Positions 1-7,846 of a stretch of DNA of 31,381 bases are shown in pieces. The notes below the pieces were generated by a model, which searched no databases, had not been told where the DNA came from, and saw only the letters and a program-made list of their open reading frames with translations. Position 1 is the first letter of the stretch, and each line of letters begins with the position of its first letter. This stretch comes from an uncultured Clostridiaceae bacterium (GTDB lineage Bacteria > Bacillota > Clostridia > TANB77 > CAG-508): NCBI GenBank assembly GCA_905198755.1, contig CAJKDR010000003.1:1-31381 (forward strand). Direction: 5' to 3'. The translations under genes and the position numbers were made by a program.

Positions 1-21
1 CTTTTTAATTTAATATATAAT

Positions 22-146
22 AATTTTAAAAAGAATTAGTATATTGCGAGGCACACCAATTTTAAATTTATGAGGCGTACTTTTTGTACGTTGATTAAAT
101 TTAAAATGTAGTGTAACAAAGCAAGATGCTGATTATTTTTAAAATT
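22..146. repeat. Long imperfect palindrome abutting the hpf stop codon
   Basis: The two arms (22-70 and 96-146) are complementary over about 47 base pairs in five blocks: 22-32/136-146, 34-42/126-134, 44-47 with 53-56 against 111-114 with 121-124, 59-70/96-107, and 74-80/86-92 around a TTTTT loop. Four of the non-Watson-Crick positions become G-U pairs only if the plus strand is the RNA, so a plus-strand transcript would fold best. The 3' end overlaps the hpf stop codon by one base. There is no good U-tract on either side, so it is not a standard terminator. It may be a MITE-like palindromic element or a structured RNA. I do not recognise a family. Confidence 0.6.
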
Positions 147-682
147 TATGCTTCTGGTTCTATAATACCATAATTATTAGAATCTTTTAGTTTAAATATT
201 ACATTTACTTTTCCTGTATCTATGTTTACAAATGTTAAGAATATATTACCTACTTTTTCTTCTAATTTTAATTTTGCATCTTCTACAGATATTGGTTTTA
301 TATCATAGTATAATTCTTTTATTACTTCTTTTTCTACTACTGTTGCTGGTGCTTCCATATTTGTTTCTTTTAATCTTATTGATTCTTCTTTATTCATTCT
401 TTCTTTTTTTGTTTTTAATTTTCTTATTTGTCCTTCTAATATATCAATATCTTTATCTATTGAAGCATATAAATCTTTTGTTTCTGTAACAGCTTTTAAG
501 TTATAAGATTTTACACTTATATACATTTCTGCTACTTGTAAATTTTTTTCTCCTTTTATTGTAACAGATGCTTTGATTTCTTCTCCTTCAAAGTATTTTT
601 GAATTCTTTCTAATTTTTTTTCTACATATTCTTTTATAGCTTCTGTAGCTGTTAAATCTTTTCCTAATATTTTTATATCCAT
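146..682 (-). CDS. hpf: Long-form ribosome hibernation promoting factor (HPF/RaiA/YfiA)
   Basis: This protein binds idle 70S ribosomes and, in its long form, dimerises them into 100S particles in stationary phase or stress. The N-terminal S30AE domain (about residues 1-100) starts MDIKILGKDLTATEAIKEYV and has the usual beta-alpha-beta pattern. A charged linker follows. The C-terminal domain (about 125-178) keeps the dimerisation-domain pattern, including a YYDIKPISVEDA stretch, TGKVNVIF and a terminal IIEPE. At about 178 residues it matches the long form. I place the start at the ATG at 682. An in-frame GTG at 691 overlaps the AAAGGAG ribosome binding site and is less likely. A consensus sigma-A promoter lies just upstream. 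No sporulation promoter is evident. Confidence 0.93.
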   Translation of the reverse strand: MDIKILGKDLTATEAIKEYVEKKLERIQKYFEGEEIKASVTIKGEKNLQVAEMYISVKSYNLKAVTETKDLYASIDKDIDILEGQIRKLKTKKERMNKEESIRLKETNMEAPATVVEKEVIKELYYDIKPISVEDAKLKLEEKVGNIFLTFVNIDTGKVNVIFKLKDSNNYGIIEPEA

Positions 683-718
683 AAAAATCACTCCTTTGTT
701 TTTGTTTAATGTAATTTT

Positions 719-746
719 ATTATAACTTATTTTTTTAATTTGTCAA
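719..746 (-). promoter_or_regulatory. Sigma-A-type promoter for hpf
   Basis: On the minus strand a perfect TTGACA (-35, 741-746) and a perfect TATAAT (-10, 719-724) are separated by 16 bases. The predicted transcript start near 712 leaves a leader of about 30 nt containing AAAGGAG. This is among the best promoter matches in the window. Confidence 0.75.
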
Positions 747-776
747 ATTTTTATTTTGTTATGCTTTCCTATTATA

Positions 777-800
777 TAAAAAAAGCGGAGTAAACTCCGC
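777..800 (-). terminator. Rho-independent terminator of the M23 peptidase gene
   Basis: A perfect 6-bp GC-rich stem (GCGGAG/CTCCGC, 785-800) with a 4-base loop is followed on the minus strand by a run of seven T. It lies 24 bases past the stop of the M23 gene and upstream of the hpf promoter, separating the two genes. Confidence 0.85.
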
Positions 801-823
801 AAATAATTTGTTTATTATATGTT

Positions 824-1816
824 TTAATATCCTACATAACTTAATGGATTTAGTGCTGATCCATTTACTCTTATTTCAAAGTGCAAATGAGAACCTGTTG
901 ATCTTCCTGTTGATCCAACTTTTGCTATCACATCACCTGTAGAAACTTTTTGTCCAGCAGTTGCTATTAGTTTACTGCAATGTCCATAATATGTTTGTAC
1001 TCCATTACCATGTGTTATTACTATCAAATTTCCAAGTGATCCTTTCCATCCTGCAAATGTTACCGTTCCTGGAGATGCAGCTTTAATTGATGTTCCTGTT
1101 GATGCTCCTATATCTATTCCTGTATGTGTTCTTCCCCATCTATAACCATATCTAGATGTTAATATTCCTGACACTGGTTTTGTTATACTTATTCCTAAGT
1201 TTACTTTCTTTGATGTTATTTCTCTACTTGTGCTAAATTTACTTGAACCTGTACTTGCATATTTAACTGTTCTTGATGTTGTAGTTTTTGTTTTTGTTGC
1301 CTTTTTTTCTTGATATAATTCATCAACTGCCTTATCTGTATCATTTAATTCTGGTAGTTCTGTTTCATATTTTTCTACTATTGTTAAATCTGAAGCATTT
1401 GTACTTTCTTTTTCTTTTAATTCTTTTATAGCATCATCAGCTTCATCAAATGATGCTAAATATATTTTTTCATCGTCATCATCTGATATTGCATAATATC
1501 TATAATATTTAGTACCTGTTTCTTTTACTTCTTCGTATATTTCATCATCATTTGTTACTATACCTTTTTTTAATAAACACATACTATATTGTGGAAGTTC
1601 ATCTATTTGTACGAATGCTATATGCTCGTCCCCTTCTTCTCCATTTTTCATGTATGCATTTATTTTTTCTTGTAGGGCATTTTTATCTTCGCAATATCCT
1701 ATTTTTTCTCCATCTAATGTCACTCTATATATTGGTTTATATATAAGTACTATTGCAGCTCCTATTAATATTGCTCCTAAAACTGCTAGGGAAATAAGCT
1801 TTATAGTACTTCTCAT
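824..1816 (-). CDS. Membrane-anchored M23 (LytM/lysostaphin-type) peptidoglycan endopeptidase
   Basis: A zinc metallopeptidase predicted to cut peptide cross-bridges of peptidoglycan outside the membrane. Residues 1-27 give a short basic head and one membrane segment. Residues 30-200 form a poorly conserved acidic region. Residues 210-330 are the M23 domain, with the zinc and catalytic set visible: HTGIDIG (H231, D235), the YYGH histidine (H279) and HLHFE (H310, H312). The domain therefore looks active. The ATG at 1816 has no Shine-Dalgarno sequence. An AAAGGGAG lies about 45 bases upstream, with an open in-frame stretch but only ATT or ATA codons near it, so the true start is uncertain. The adjacent coat-like genes make a sporulation role (as for SpoIIQ-like LytM proteins) possible, but a vegetative cell-wall role fits equally well. 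Confidence 0.88.
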   Translation of the reverse strand: MRSTIKLISLAVLGAILIGAAIVLIYKPIYRVTLDGEKIGYCEDKNALQEKINAYMKNGEEGDEHIAFVQIDELPQYSMCLLKKGIVTNDDEIYEEVKETGTKYYRYYAISDDDDEKIYLASFDEADDAIKELKEKESTNASDLTIVEKYETELPELNDTDKAVDELYQEKKATKTKTTTSRTVKYASTGSSKFSTSREITSKKVNLGISITKPVSGILTSRYGYRWGRTHTGIDIGASTGTSIKAASPGTVTFAGWKGSLGNLIVITHGNGVQTYYGHCSKLIATAGQKVSTGDVIAKVGSTGRSTGSHLHFEIRVNGSALNPLSYVGY

Positions 1817-1957
1817 ATATACATATATTTTCTTAAATACTCTTATAATTTTAATGCACTCCCTTTTGTTACATTTTTATTACAATTTTATGACATTATT
1901 GTATAATAGTTTTCAAAATTATTCAAGAGTATTTAACTATTTTTTATAAATAAAAAT

Positions 1958-2203
1958 CTATTCCTCTAATTCCGTTTTCAGAGCTGTTATTTCTGTTACT
2001 GTTGCTTTTGGTGCTGCTTTATAATATCCTTTTGCTTGTGCCGCCTTAAATAACTCATATTGAAATGATTCCCCATTATTTCTTATTCGTTGCATTGTTT
2101 GCCTTAATCCCATATTTTCTGTTTCTGAAATCACATTTTGGTATGTTGTTAGTTCTGATTTTATATTTTTCAAAATGTCATTTACCATTGTTTTTTCATC
2201 CAT
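1958..2203 (-). CDS. CotF-family spore coat-like protein
   Basis: A small all-helical protein of 81 residues matching the CotF coat family pattern. It has an N-terminal MDEKTMVNDILKNIKSELTT helix, then YQNVISETENMGLRQTMQRI, and an EL(F)KAAQAKGYYKAAPKA segment, which resembles the family's tail with its AxxKGYY-type motif. CotF-like proteins are minor components of the spore coat made in the mother cell. A strong ribosome binding site (GAGGGGGT) lies 6-7 bases before the ATG. It is 34 bases downstream of another small coat-like gene and probably co-transcribed with it. Confidence 0.75.
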   Translation of the reverse strand: MDEKTMVNDILKNIKSELTTYQNVISETENMGLRQTMQRIRNNGESFQYELFKAAQAKGYYKAAPKATVTEITALKTELEE

Positions 2204-2237
2204 TTTAGACCCCCTCTTTTATAAATAATTATTCTTA

Positions 2238-2426
2238 TTATTCATTTAAAAATGACATTAATTTTTGTTTTGTATTTAATGCATCTTGTGCTGATTTTGT
2301 AAATAGTTGTTTTATTTGTAAATCTGTACATTCTTTTGAATAATTATTTAGTTTTTGATATGTTGTTTCTTGTTCATCTATTAATTTTCTTAGGTTTTGC
2401 AATTCTATTTGTGTTAAGTCTGGCAT
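2238..2426 (-). CDS. Small helical coat-associated protein (CotF partner type)
   Basis: A 62-residue, Gln/Lys/Leu-rich protein predicted to be two helices with no signal peptide. It begins MPDLTQIELQNLRKLIDEQE. Short proteins of this kind commonly precede CotF-like genes in Clostridia and are annotated as spore coat proteins. I rely on context as much as on sequence. The ribosome binding site AAGGGTGAT is well placed before the ATG. A mother-cell sigma-like promoter candidate lies about 30 bases upstream. It could instead be a generic small hypothetical protein. Confidence 0.6.
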   Translation of the reverse strand: MPDLTQIELQNLRKLIDEQETTYQKLNNYSKECTDLQIKQLFTKSAQDALNTKQKLMSFLNE

Positions 2427-2453
2427 TTTATCACCCTTTCATAATATGTTTTT

Positions 2454-2485
2454 TATATTATGAAACACATTTTATTTTTTTATTC
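2454..2485 (-). promoter_or_regulatory. Candidate mother-cell sigma (SigE/SigK-type) promoter for the coat genes
   Basis: On the minus strand, CATAATATA (2454-2462) fits the -10 pattern CATAnnnTA used by sigma-E and sigma-K. A GAATAA (2480-2485) lies 17 bases upstream in the -35 position. No TTGACA-like box is present here. The match is short and the region is very AT-rich, so this is only a candidate. Confidence 0.35.
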
Positions 2486-2491
2486 ATAAAA

Positions 2492-2521
2492 TAATGGACG
2501 TACATAATTGTCCGTCCATTA
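2492..2521 (-). terminator. Terminator hairpin downstream of pcrA
   Basis: A 9-bp perfect stem (2492-2500 with 2513-2521, arms containing AATGGACG/CGTCCATT) lies 21 bases past the pcrA stop. The following minus-strand sequence is AT-rich but its T-run is interrupted, so termination may be moderate. Confidence 0.6.
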
Positions 2522-2541
2522 AATTTAAAATTTATTATATT

Positions 2542-4836
2542 TTATATTATTTGTAGATTGGCAAATTTGGCCATTAGTCTTTTGTGTCCTACTTTGTCAA
2601 AGTTTATATCCACTTTTAAATCGTCGCCTTCTTTTTCCACATAGTTTATTATTCCTTCTCCAAATTTCTTGTGGAACACTCTAACACCTGCTTGATATTG
2701 TGATAAATCCACAGTACTTTCAGATTTTTTATTTAGGTTAGTCAAGAAACTTTCTGGTGTTCTAAAGTTATATCCACCTGTTGATGTTTTTTTACTTTTT
2801 TCTATTCCTGATGAAGTCATATCATTCATTTTATATGTTGTAACTTTTGATGATTTGCCATATTCCCACTTGTAAGTACTATCTGAATATGAATCATTAT
2901 CTTTAAATGTATCTTCATATCCTTGCAGATATTCCTTTGGTATTTCTTCTATAAATCTTGATGCTGCATTGTATGTTGTTGAGCCAAAGATTGTTCTTTG
3001 TTTTGCACATGTTAAAAATAAATATTGTCTTGCCCTTGTTATTCCAACATAGCATAATCTTCTTTCTTCTTCTAATTCTTTAGGTTCTCCTATTGATTTG
3101 TATCCTGGGAATATTCCTTCTTCCATTCCGACTAAAAATACCACTGGAAATTCAAGTCCCTTTGCACTGTGTAATGTCATAAGAGTAACAGAATCTTCTT
3201 CGTCTTCCATTCCATCTATATCGCTTGATAAGGTTATTCCCTCCAAAAATTCTCCTAATGAATTTTCAGCACTTTCTTCCTCAAATTCCATTGCTACTGT
3301 TAAAAATTCCTCTAAGTTCTGTATCCTTGTTTCTGCTTCTACTGAATTTTCATTTTCTAATGCTTTTGTATATCCTGTTTTATTTAATGTTTCTTTTATT
3401 AATTCTGATATTTTTAATTCATCCTTTTTAGCCATTAAATATTCCATTTGCTCTATAAAATCTCTTGTGTTTACAAATACTCTATTTAATCCAAAATCTG
3501 CCGCATTTTTTATTATTTCATACATTGATATATTACTTGAATCTGATAATTTTGAAATATTATCTATACTTGTCTTTCCAACACCTCTTTTAGGTTCATT
3601 TATTATTCTTTTCAAGCTCAAATTATCTGATGGATTATATATTAGTCGTAAGTACGCAATAATATCTTTTATTTCTTTTCTCTCATAGAATTTTAATCCG
3701 CCTATAATTTTATATGGTATATCTTCTCTTCTTAAAATATCTTCTATTGCTCTTGATTGTGCATTCATTCTATAAAGAACTGCAAAATCTGAATATTTTA
3801 AATATTCTTCTCTTCTTAGCCTATTTATTTGTTCTACTACATATGTCGCCTCATCATATTCATTATCTCCACAGAAGAAATTTGGCAATTCTCCTATATC
3901 ATTTTCTGTCCATAGCTTTTTCTCATATTTTACAACATTATTTTTAATTACGGCATTTGCTGCATTTAATATATTTCCTGTACATCTATAATTTTGTTCT
4001 AGTTTTATTATTTTAGTTCCAGGAAAATCTTTTTCAAAGTTTAATATATTAGAAATATCAGCTCCTCTAAAGCTATATATTCCTTGGTCGTTATCTCCCA
4101 CGACTGTGATATTTCCGTATTTTGCTGCAAGCATTGTTACAAGTGTAAATTGTGATTTATTTGTATCTTGATACTCATCAACTAATATATATTTAAACTT
4201 ATCATTGTAATACTCTAATACATCTGGATTTTCTGCCAATATTTTTATTGTTAAGTTTATTATATCATCAAAGTCTACTGCATTATTTTCTTTTAACTTT
4301 TGTTGATACATTGCATATACTCGTGCAATTTTCTCTTTCCTATAATCTCCTCCTGCTCTCATCGCATATTGTACAGGTTCTAACATTTCATTTTTAGCAT
4401 TTGAGATTTCCGAAAGTACTGCTCTATCTGTAAACATTTTATCATCTATATCTAATGATTTTAAACATTCTTTTACAAGTGTTTTTTGGTCTGATGTATC
4501 AAATATAATAAAACTTTTTTCATATCCAATTCTATCTATAAAATTTCTTAATATCTTAACACAAATAGAATGGAATGTACCCATCCATATTTCTTTAGCT
4601 GCTTCTCCAACTAATGTTTCTACTCTTGATTTCATTTCATTAGCTGCTTTGTTAGTAAAAGTAATAGCTAATATGTTCCATGGTTTTATATTTTTTTCAT
4701 TTAGTAAATATGCTATTTTATGTGTTAATACCTTTGTTTTTCCGCTTCCCGCACCTGCTATAACTAAGCATGGTCCATCAGTATTTATTACTGCTTCATA
4801 TTGTTTATCATTTAATCCTTCTAAAATATCTTTCAT
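2542..4836 (-). CDS. pcrA: ATP-dependent 3'-5' DNA helicase PcrA/UvrD, superfamily 1A
   Basis: Unwinds DNA during nucleotide excision repair, clears RecA filaments and resolves replication-transcription conflicts. At 764 residues it is normal for PcrA. Visible motifs in order are Walker A GAGSGKT (28-34), motif Ia ITFTNKAANEM (58-68), Walker B DEYQD (220-224), motif III VVGDNDQGIYSFRGAD (245-260), motif V LMTLHSAKGLEFPVVFLVG, and motif VI YVGITRARQYLFL. The last 50 residues (VRVFHKKFGEGII...) form the Tudor-like C-terminal domain that contacts RNA polymerase. The ATG has a GAGAGG ribosome binding site 6 bases away. It is transcribed alone from a promoter overlapping the terminator of the ZIP transporter gene. 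Confidence 0.96.
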   Translation of the reverse strand: MKDILEGLNDKQYEAVINTDGPCLVIAGAGSGKTKVLTHKIAYLLNEKNIKPWNILAITFTNKAANEMKSRVETLVGEAAKEIWMGTFHSICVKILRNFIDRIGYEKSFIIFDTSDQKTLVKECLKSLDIDDKMFTDRAVLSEISNAKNEMLEPVQYAMRAGGDYRKEKIARVYAMYQQKLKENNAVDFDDIINLTIKILAENPDVLEYYNDKFKYILVDEYQDTNKSQFTLVTMLAAKYGNITVVGDNDQGIYSFRGADISNILNFEKDFPGTKIIKLEQNYRCTGNILNAANAVIKNNVVKYEKKLWTENDIGELPNFFCGDNEYDEATYVVEQINRLRREEYLKYSDFAVLYRMNAQSRAIEDILRREDIPYKIIGGLKFYERKEIKDIIAYLRLIYNPSDNLSLKRIINEPKRGVGKTSIDNISKLSDSSNISMYEIIKNAADFGLNRVFVNTRDFIEQMEYLMAKKDELKISELIKETLNKTGYTKALENENSVEAETRIQNLEEFLTVAMEFEEESAENSLGEFLEGITLSSDIDGMEDEEDSVTLMTLHSAKGLEFPVVFLVGMEEGIFPGYKSIGEPKELEEERRLCYVGITRARQYLFLTCAKQRTIFGSTTYNAASRFIEEIPKEYLQGYEDTFKDNDSYSDSTYKWEYGKSSKVTTYKMNDMTSSGIEKSKKTSTGGYNFRTPESFLTNLNKKSESTVDLSQYQAGVRVFHKKFGEGIINYVEKEGDDLKVDINFDKVGHKRLMAKFANLQII

Positions 4837-4865
4837 TTGTTACCTCTCTTTTTTAATCTTTTGAA

Positions 4866-4894
4866 ATTATATATTATAAAAAAAACTAAGTCAA
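4866..4894 (-). promoter_or_regulatory. Promoter of pcrA, overlapping the upstream terminator
   Basis: On the minus strand, TTGACT (-35, 4889-4894) and TATAAT (-10, 4866-4871) are 17 bases apart. The -35 box is part of one arm of the terminator hairpin of the ZIP gene, and the spacer contains its T-run. A second TATAAT at 4873-4878 is too close to the -35 to be used with it. Confidence 0.7.
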
Positions 4895-4930
4895 CAACAT
4901 TTCAAACATTTGTTTAAAATGTTGTTGACT
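4889..4930. terminator. Strong bidirectional terminator between the ZIP gene and pcrA
   Basis: A 14-bp perfect stem (4889-4902 with 4917-4930) continues, after one mismatch, into a 5-bp inner stem with a 2-base loop. The minus strand has a run of eight T just after the stem and the plus strand has TTTTT, so it can act in both directions. It ends the ZIP transporter transcript. Confidence 0.85.
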
Positions 4931-4945
4931 TTTTGTAAAGTGTTT

Positions 4946-5689
4946 TTATAACATTGTTGCAAATATTCCTAATATAAATCCAAGTATATTTCCTACTACT
5001 GGAAATCTTCCTTTATATAATTCATTTGATTCTGGTATCAACTCTCCAGATACAATGTAAAGCATTGCTCCTCCTGCAAATGCTAAACATATTGCTATTA
5101 CCACATCTGATATTCCACCAATTAGTGCTCCTAAAAAAGCTCCTATTCCAGTCGTAATTCCAGACATAAATACATAAAAAACAACCTTTGATTTTTTCAT
5201 TCCACCATTTTTCATAGGAACTCCCATAGAAATACCTTCTGGTATGTCATGCAAGCATATTGCAAGTGCCAATGAGTATCCTAATTTTATAGATGCTTCA
5301 AAACTTGAACCTATTGCTAATCCTTCTGGCAAATTGTGCAAAGCTAATCCTATGCTTACTATTATTCCTGTTTTTAATAGATTATTGTTTGTAACCGCTA
5401 CATCATTCTTTTTTCTAAACAATTTAGCAACTGCAATATCACAGGCAATCATGCAAACTACACCTAGTAAGATTCCTATTATTGTATTTGATATACTAGT
5501 AATTTCCATACTTTCTGGTACTAAATCAAAGCAAACTATTGAAAGCATTAAACCTGATGCAAATGATAATATAAAACTTAGGAATTTATTTGATGTGTTT
5601 TTTATTAATATACCAATTATTCCTCCTATTGTGGTTCCAAATGTTCCAAAAAATAGACCTATTAATGTTGTTTTTAATAAATAATTCAT
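4946..5689 (-). CDS. ZIP-family divalent metal (zinc/iron) transporter
   Basis: An integral membrane importer for Zn2+ or related divalent metals. At 247 residues it fits bacterial ZIP proteins, with about eight hydrophobic segments. The two signature metal-site helices are intact: HNLPEGLAIG (118-127) in membrane segment 4 and HDIPEGISMG (147-156) in segment 5. It lacks the long His-rich cytosolic loop of eukaryotic ZIPs; the loop near residues 90-105 is short and basic. The start has an AGAGGT ribosome binding site. Terminators flank it on both sides, so it is monocistronic. No Zur-like operator is evident. Substrate specificity cannot be told from the sequence. Confidence 0.92.
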   Translation of the reverse strand: MNYLLKTTLIGLFFGTFGTTIGGIIGILIKNTSNKFLSFILSFASGLMLSIVCFDLVPESMEITSISNTIIGILLGVVCMIACDIAVAKLFRKKNDVAVTNNNLLKTGIIVSIGLALHNLPEGLAIGSSFEASIKLGYSLALAICLHDIPEGISMGVPMKNGGMKKSKVVFYVFMSGITTGIGAFLGALIGGISDVVIAICLAFAGGAMLYIVSGELIPESNELYKGRFPVVGNILGFILGIFATML

Positions 5690-5736
5690 AAACTTACCTC
5701 TATATAAATTTATGAAACTAGTAGATTGTTATGCAT

Positions 5737-5768
5737 AAAAAATAGCACAATATTCTGTGCTATTTTTT
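5737..5768. terminator. Bidirectional terminator at the end of prfA
   Basis: A perfect 13-bp stem (5737-5749 with 5756-5768) has TAGCACA/TGTGCTA in the core and A6/T6 ends, giving a T-run on both strands. The distal arm overlaps the prfA stop codon, so the hairpin starts inside the gene. Confidence 0.85.
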
Positions 5769-6825
5769 ATTCTTCTCCTTTTAATCTTTCTGCTCTGTCT
5801 GCTGCTATTAATGAATCTATTAATTCATCTAAATCTCCATTTAAAAAGCTTTCAAATTGGAATATACTCATTCCTATTCTATGATCTGTTATTCTTCCTT
5901 GTGGATAGTTGTATGTTCTTATTTTTTCGCTTCTATCTCCGCTTCCAACTTGTGATTTTCTAGCATTTGCTAATTCTGCATCTTGTTTTGCTTTTTCCAT
6001 CTCATATAATCTTGATTTTAACAACCTCATTGCATATTCTCTGTTTTGTACTTGTGATCTTTCTGTTTGACATTCTGCTACTGTTCCTGTTGGAATGTGA
6101 ATTAAACGTACTGCTGATGATGTTTTGTTAACATGTTGTCCTCCTGCTCCTGATGCTCTAAACACTTCCATCTTTATATCTGCTGGATTTATATCTATCT
6201 CAACATCTTCTACTACTGGTAATACTGCTACTGTTGCTGTTGATGTATGTATTCTTCCACTACTTTCTGTATCTGGTACTCTTTGTACTCTGTGTACTCC
6301 ACTTTCAAATTTTAGTCTACTATATACACCTTTTCCTGTTATCATGAATGATATTTCTTTGTATCCACCAAGTCCTGTTTCATTTTCGTTTAATACTTCT
6401 AGTTTCCAATGTTTCTTTTCTGCATACATTGAATACATTCTAAATAATGTTCCTGCAAATAGTGCTGCTTCTTCTCCACCAGCACCTCCTCTTATTTCAC
6501 ATATTATATTTCTGTCATCATCTGGATCCTTTGGTATTAATAAAATTTTTAATTCTTCTTCTATTTTAGGAATTTGGTCTTTTGATGAATAGTATTCTTC
6601 TTCTGCAAGTTCTTTCATATCTGGATCTTGCATCAATTCTTCTGCCTCTTCCATTGCTTGTTTTACTTTTTTGTATTCCCTAAATTTCATTACTACTTCT
6701 TCAATAGCAGCATGTTCTTTCATAGCTTTTTGCCATTCGCTTTGTCTTGCTATTACTTCTGGATCTGAAATTATTTTTGTTAATTCTTCATATCTTTTTT
6801 CAACTGCCTCTAATTTTTCAAACAT
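5767..6825 (-). CDS. prfA: Peptide chain release factor 1 (RF1)
   Basis: Recognises UAA and UAG stop codons in the ribosomal A site and triggers peptide release. At 352 residues it is full length. The stop-codon-reading PxT motif is PDT (184-186, in RVQRVPDTESSGRIHTS), which marks it as RF1 rather than RF2 (SPF). The catalytic GGQ is at 228-230 in RASGAGGQHVNKTSSAVR. The N-terminal coiled region (1-95) is intact. The start has AGGAGAG 6-7 bases upstream. In many Firmicutes prfA is next to prmC; here no prmC follows and the next gene is a ZIP transporter. Its own promoter overlaps the dapA terminator. Confidence 0.97.
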   Translation of the reverse strand: MFEKLEAVEKRYEELTKIISDPEVIARQSEWQKAMKEHAAIEEVVMKFREYKKVKQAMEEAEELMQDPDMKELAEEEYYSSKDQIPKIEEELKILLIPKDPDDDRNIICEIRGGAGGEEAALFAGTLFRMYSMYAEKKHWKLEVLNENETGLGGYKEISFMITGKGVYSRLKFESGVHRVQRVPDTESSGRIHTSTATVAVLPVVEDVEIDINPADIKMEVFRASGAGGQHVNKTSSAVRLIHIPTGTVAECQTERSQVQNREYAMRLLKSRLYEMEKAKQDAELANARKSQVGSGDRSEKIRTYNYPQGRITDHRIGMSIFQFESFLNGDLDELIDSLIAADRAERLKGEE

Positions 6826-6845
6826 AAAATCTCTCCTATTAAAAA

Positions 6846-6872
6846 AATCTATTGTTTATTATACAATAGATT
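6846..6872 (-). terminator. Terminator of dapA
   Basis: A 10-bp stem (6846-6855 with 6863-6872, AATCTATTGT/ACAATAGATT) with a 7-base loop is followed on the minus strand by seven T. It lies about 30 bases past the dapA stop. Confidence 0.8.
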
Positions 6873-6886
6873 CTTTGATTTTTCAA
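6858..6886 (-). promoter_or_regulatory. Promoter of prfA, with -10 in the terminator loop
   Basis: On the minus strand TTGAAA (-35, 6881-6886) and a perfect TATAAT (-10, 6858-6863) have the ideal 17-base spacing. The -10 box occupies the loop of the dapA terminator, so RNA polymerase starting here makes only the second arm of the hairpin and is not terminated by it. Confidence 0.7.
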
Positions 6887-6903
6887 TACATTTGCATTGT
6901 AAT

Positions 6904-7785
6904 TTATAATTTATCATTTAATATATTTTTCAATTCGTTTTTTAATTCTTTGCTACATTCTATTAGTGGTAAACGTGGTTTTCCAAATTCGAATCCTATG
7001 ATATTTAGTGCTTCTTTTATTGGTATTGGATTTACTTCTTTAAATAATAAGTTTATCAATTTTGTAGCTTTTATTTGCATTTTTGCTGCTTCTTGATTTT
7101 TTCCTTCTAAATATTTATTTATCATTTCTACTGTATATTTTGGTTTTATATTTGATAATACTGATATTACTCCTATTCCTCCTACCGCTAATGTTGGCAA
7201 TACTTGGTCATCATTTCCAGAGTATATATTTAATTCATCTCCACATAAATATTTTGTCTTTAACATACTAGATAAGTCTCCATTTGCTTCTTTTACTCCT
7301 ACTATATTTTTAATTTTTGACAGTTCAAAATATGTAGATGGTAAAATATTTACTCCTGTCCTGCTAGATACGTTATACACTATTATTGGTAAATTTGTGT
7401 TATTTGCTATTAATTTATAATGTGCTATTAATCCTTCTTGTGTTGTTTTATTATAGTATGGTGTTACTATTAATAACCCGTCTACTCCTATCTTCTGTGC
7501 ATATTTTTCATTTGTTATTACTTGTTTTGTATTATTACTTCCTACACCTGCTATTACTGGTATTCTTTTATTTACAATTTTTACACAATACCTAATTAGC
7601 TCTTGTTTTTCTTCTTCTGTCATTGTTGATGCTTCTCCAGTTGTACCACATACTATTATTGCATTTACGCCATTTTCTATTTGATATTCTACCAATCTTT
7701 TAAACTCATCAAAGTTAATATTATCATTTGAATCAAACGGAGTAGCAATTGCTGTTCCTACACCTTTAAAAATAATATCTTTCAT
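6904..7785 (-). CDS. dapA: 4-hydroxy-tetrahydrodipicolinate synthase
   Basis: Condenses pyruvate with aspartate semialdehyde, the first committed step to diaminopimelate, lysine and (in sporeformers) dipicolinic acid. At 293 residues it is full length. Active-site residues are visible: GTTGE (47-51, with both Thr), the catalytic Tyr of VYNVS (Y137), the carboxylate-binding Arg of SRTG (R142) and the Schiff-base Lys of VGVKEANGD (K165). The conserved YNVPSRTG reads YNVSSRTG, a mild change. The ribosome binding site AGAGGTG lies inside the 3' arm of a 12-bp hairpin, so translation of read-through mRNA from the sortase gene may be damped. I see no lysine riboswitch or clear promoter in the short upstream spacer. 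Confidence 0.95.
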   Translation of the reverse strand: MKDIIFKGVGTAIATPFDSNDNINFDEFKRLVEYQIENGVNAIIVCGTTGEASTMTEEEKQELIRYCVKIVNKRIPVIAGVGSNNTKQVITNEKYAQKIGVDGLLIVTPYYNKTTQEGLIAHYKLIANNTNLPIIVYNVSSRTGVNILPSTYFELSKIKNIVGVKEANGDLSSMLKTKYLCGDELNIYSGNDDQVLPTLAVGGIGVISVLSNIKPKYTVEMINKYLEGKNQEAAKMQIKATKLINLLFKEVNPIPIKEALNIIGFEFGKPRLPLIECSKELKNELKNILNDKL

Positions 7786-7830
7786 ACAAAAACACCTCTT
7801 AATATTTTATTCATTAAAAGGTGTTTTTGT
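7786..7830 (-). terminator. Hairpin ending the sortase gene and covering the dapA ribosome binding site
   Basis: A perfect 12-bp stem (7786-7797 with 7819-7830, arms ACAAAAACACCT/AGGTGTTTTTGT) with a 21-base loop. On the minus strand its second arm contains the dapA Shine-Dalgarno AGGTG and ends one base before the ATG. It has GTTTTTGT at its end, so it can both act as a weak terminator and mask the start site of dapA. Confidence 0.6.
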
Positions 7831-7846
7831 TTTATATTATTTTATC

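Noticed and set aside
1935..1957. Terminator after the CotF-like gene
   Set aside because: Only a six-pair A/T stem is visible, without a GC core, so it is too weak to call.
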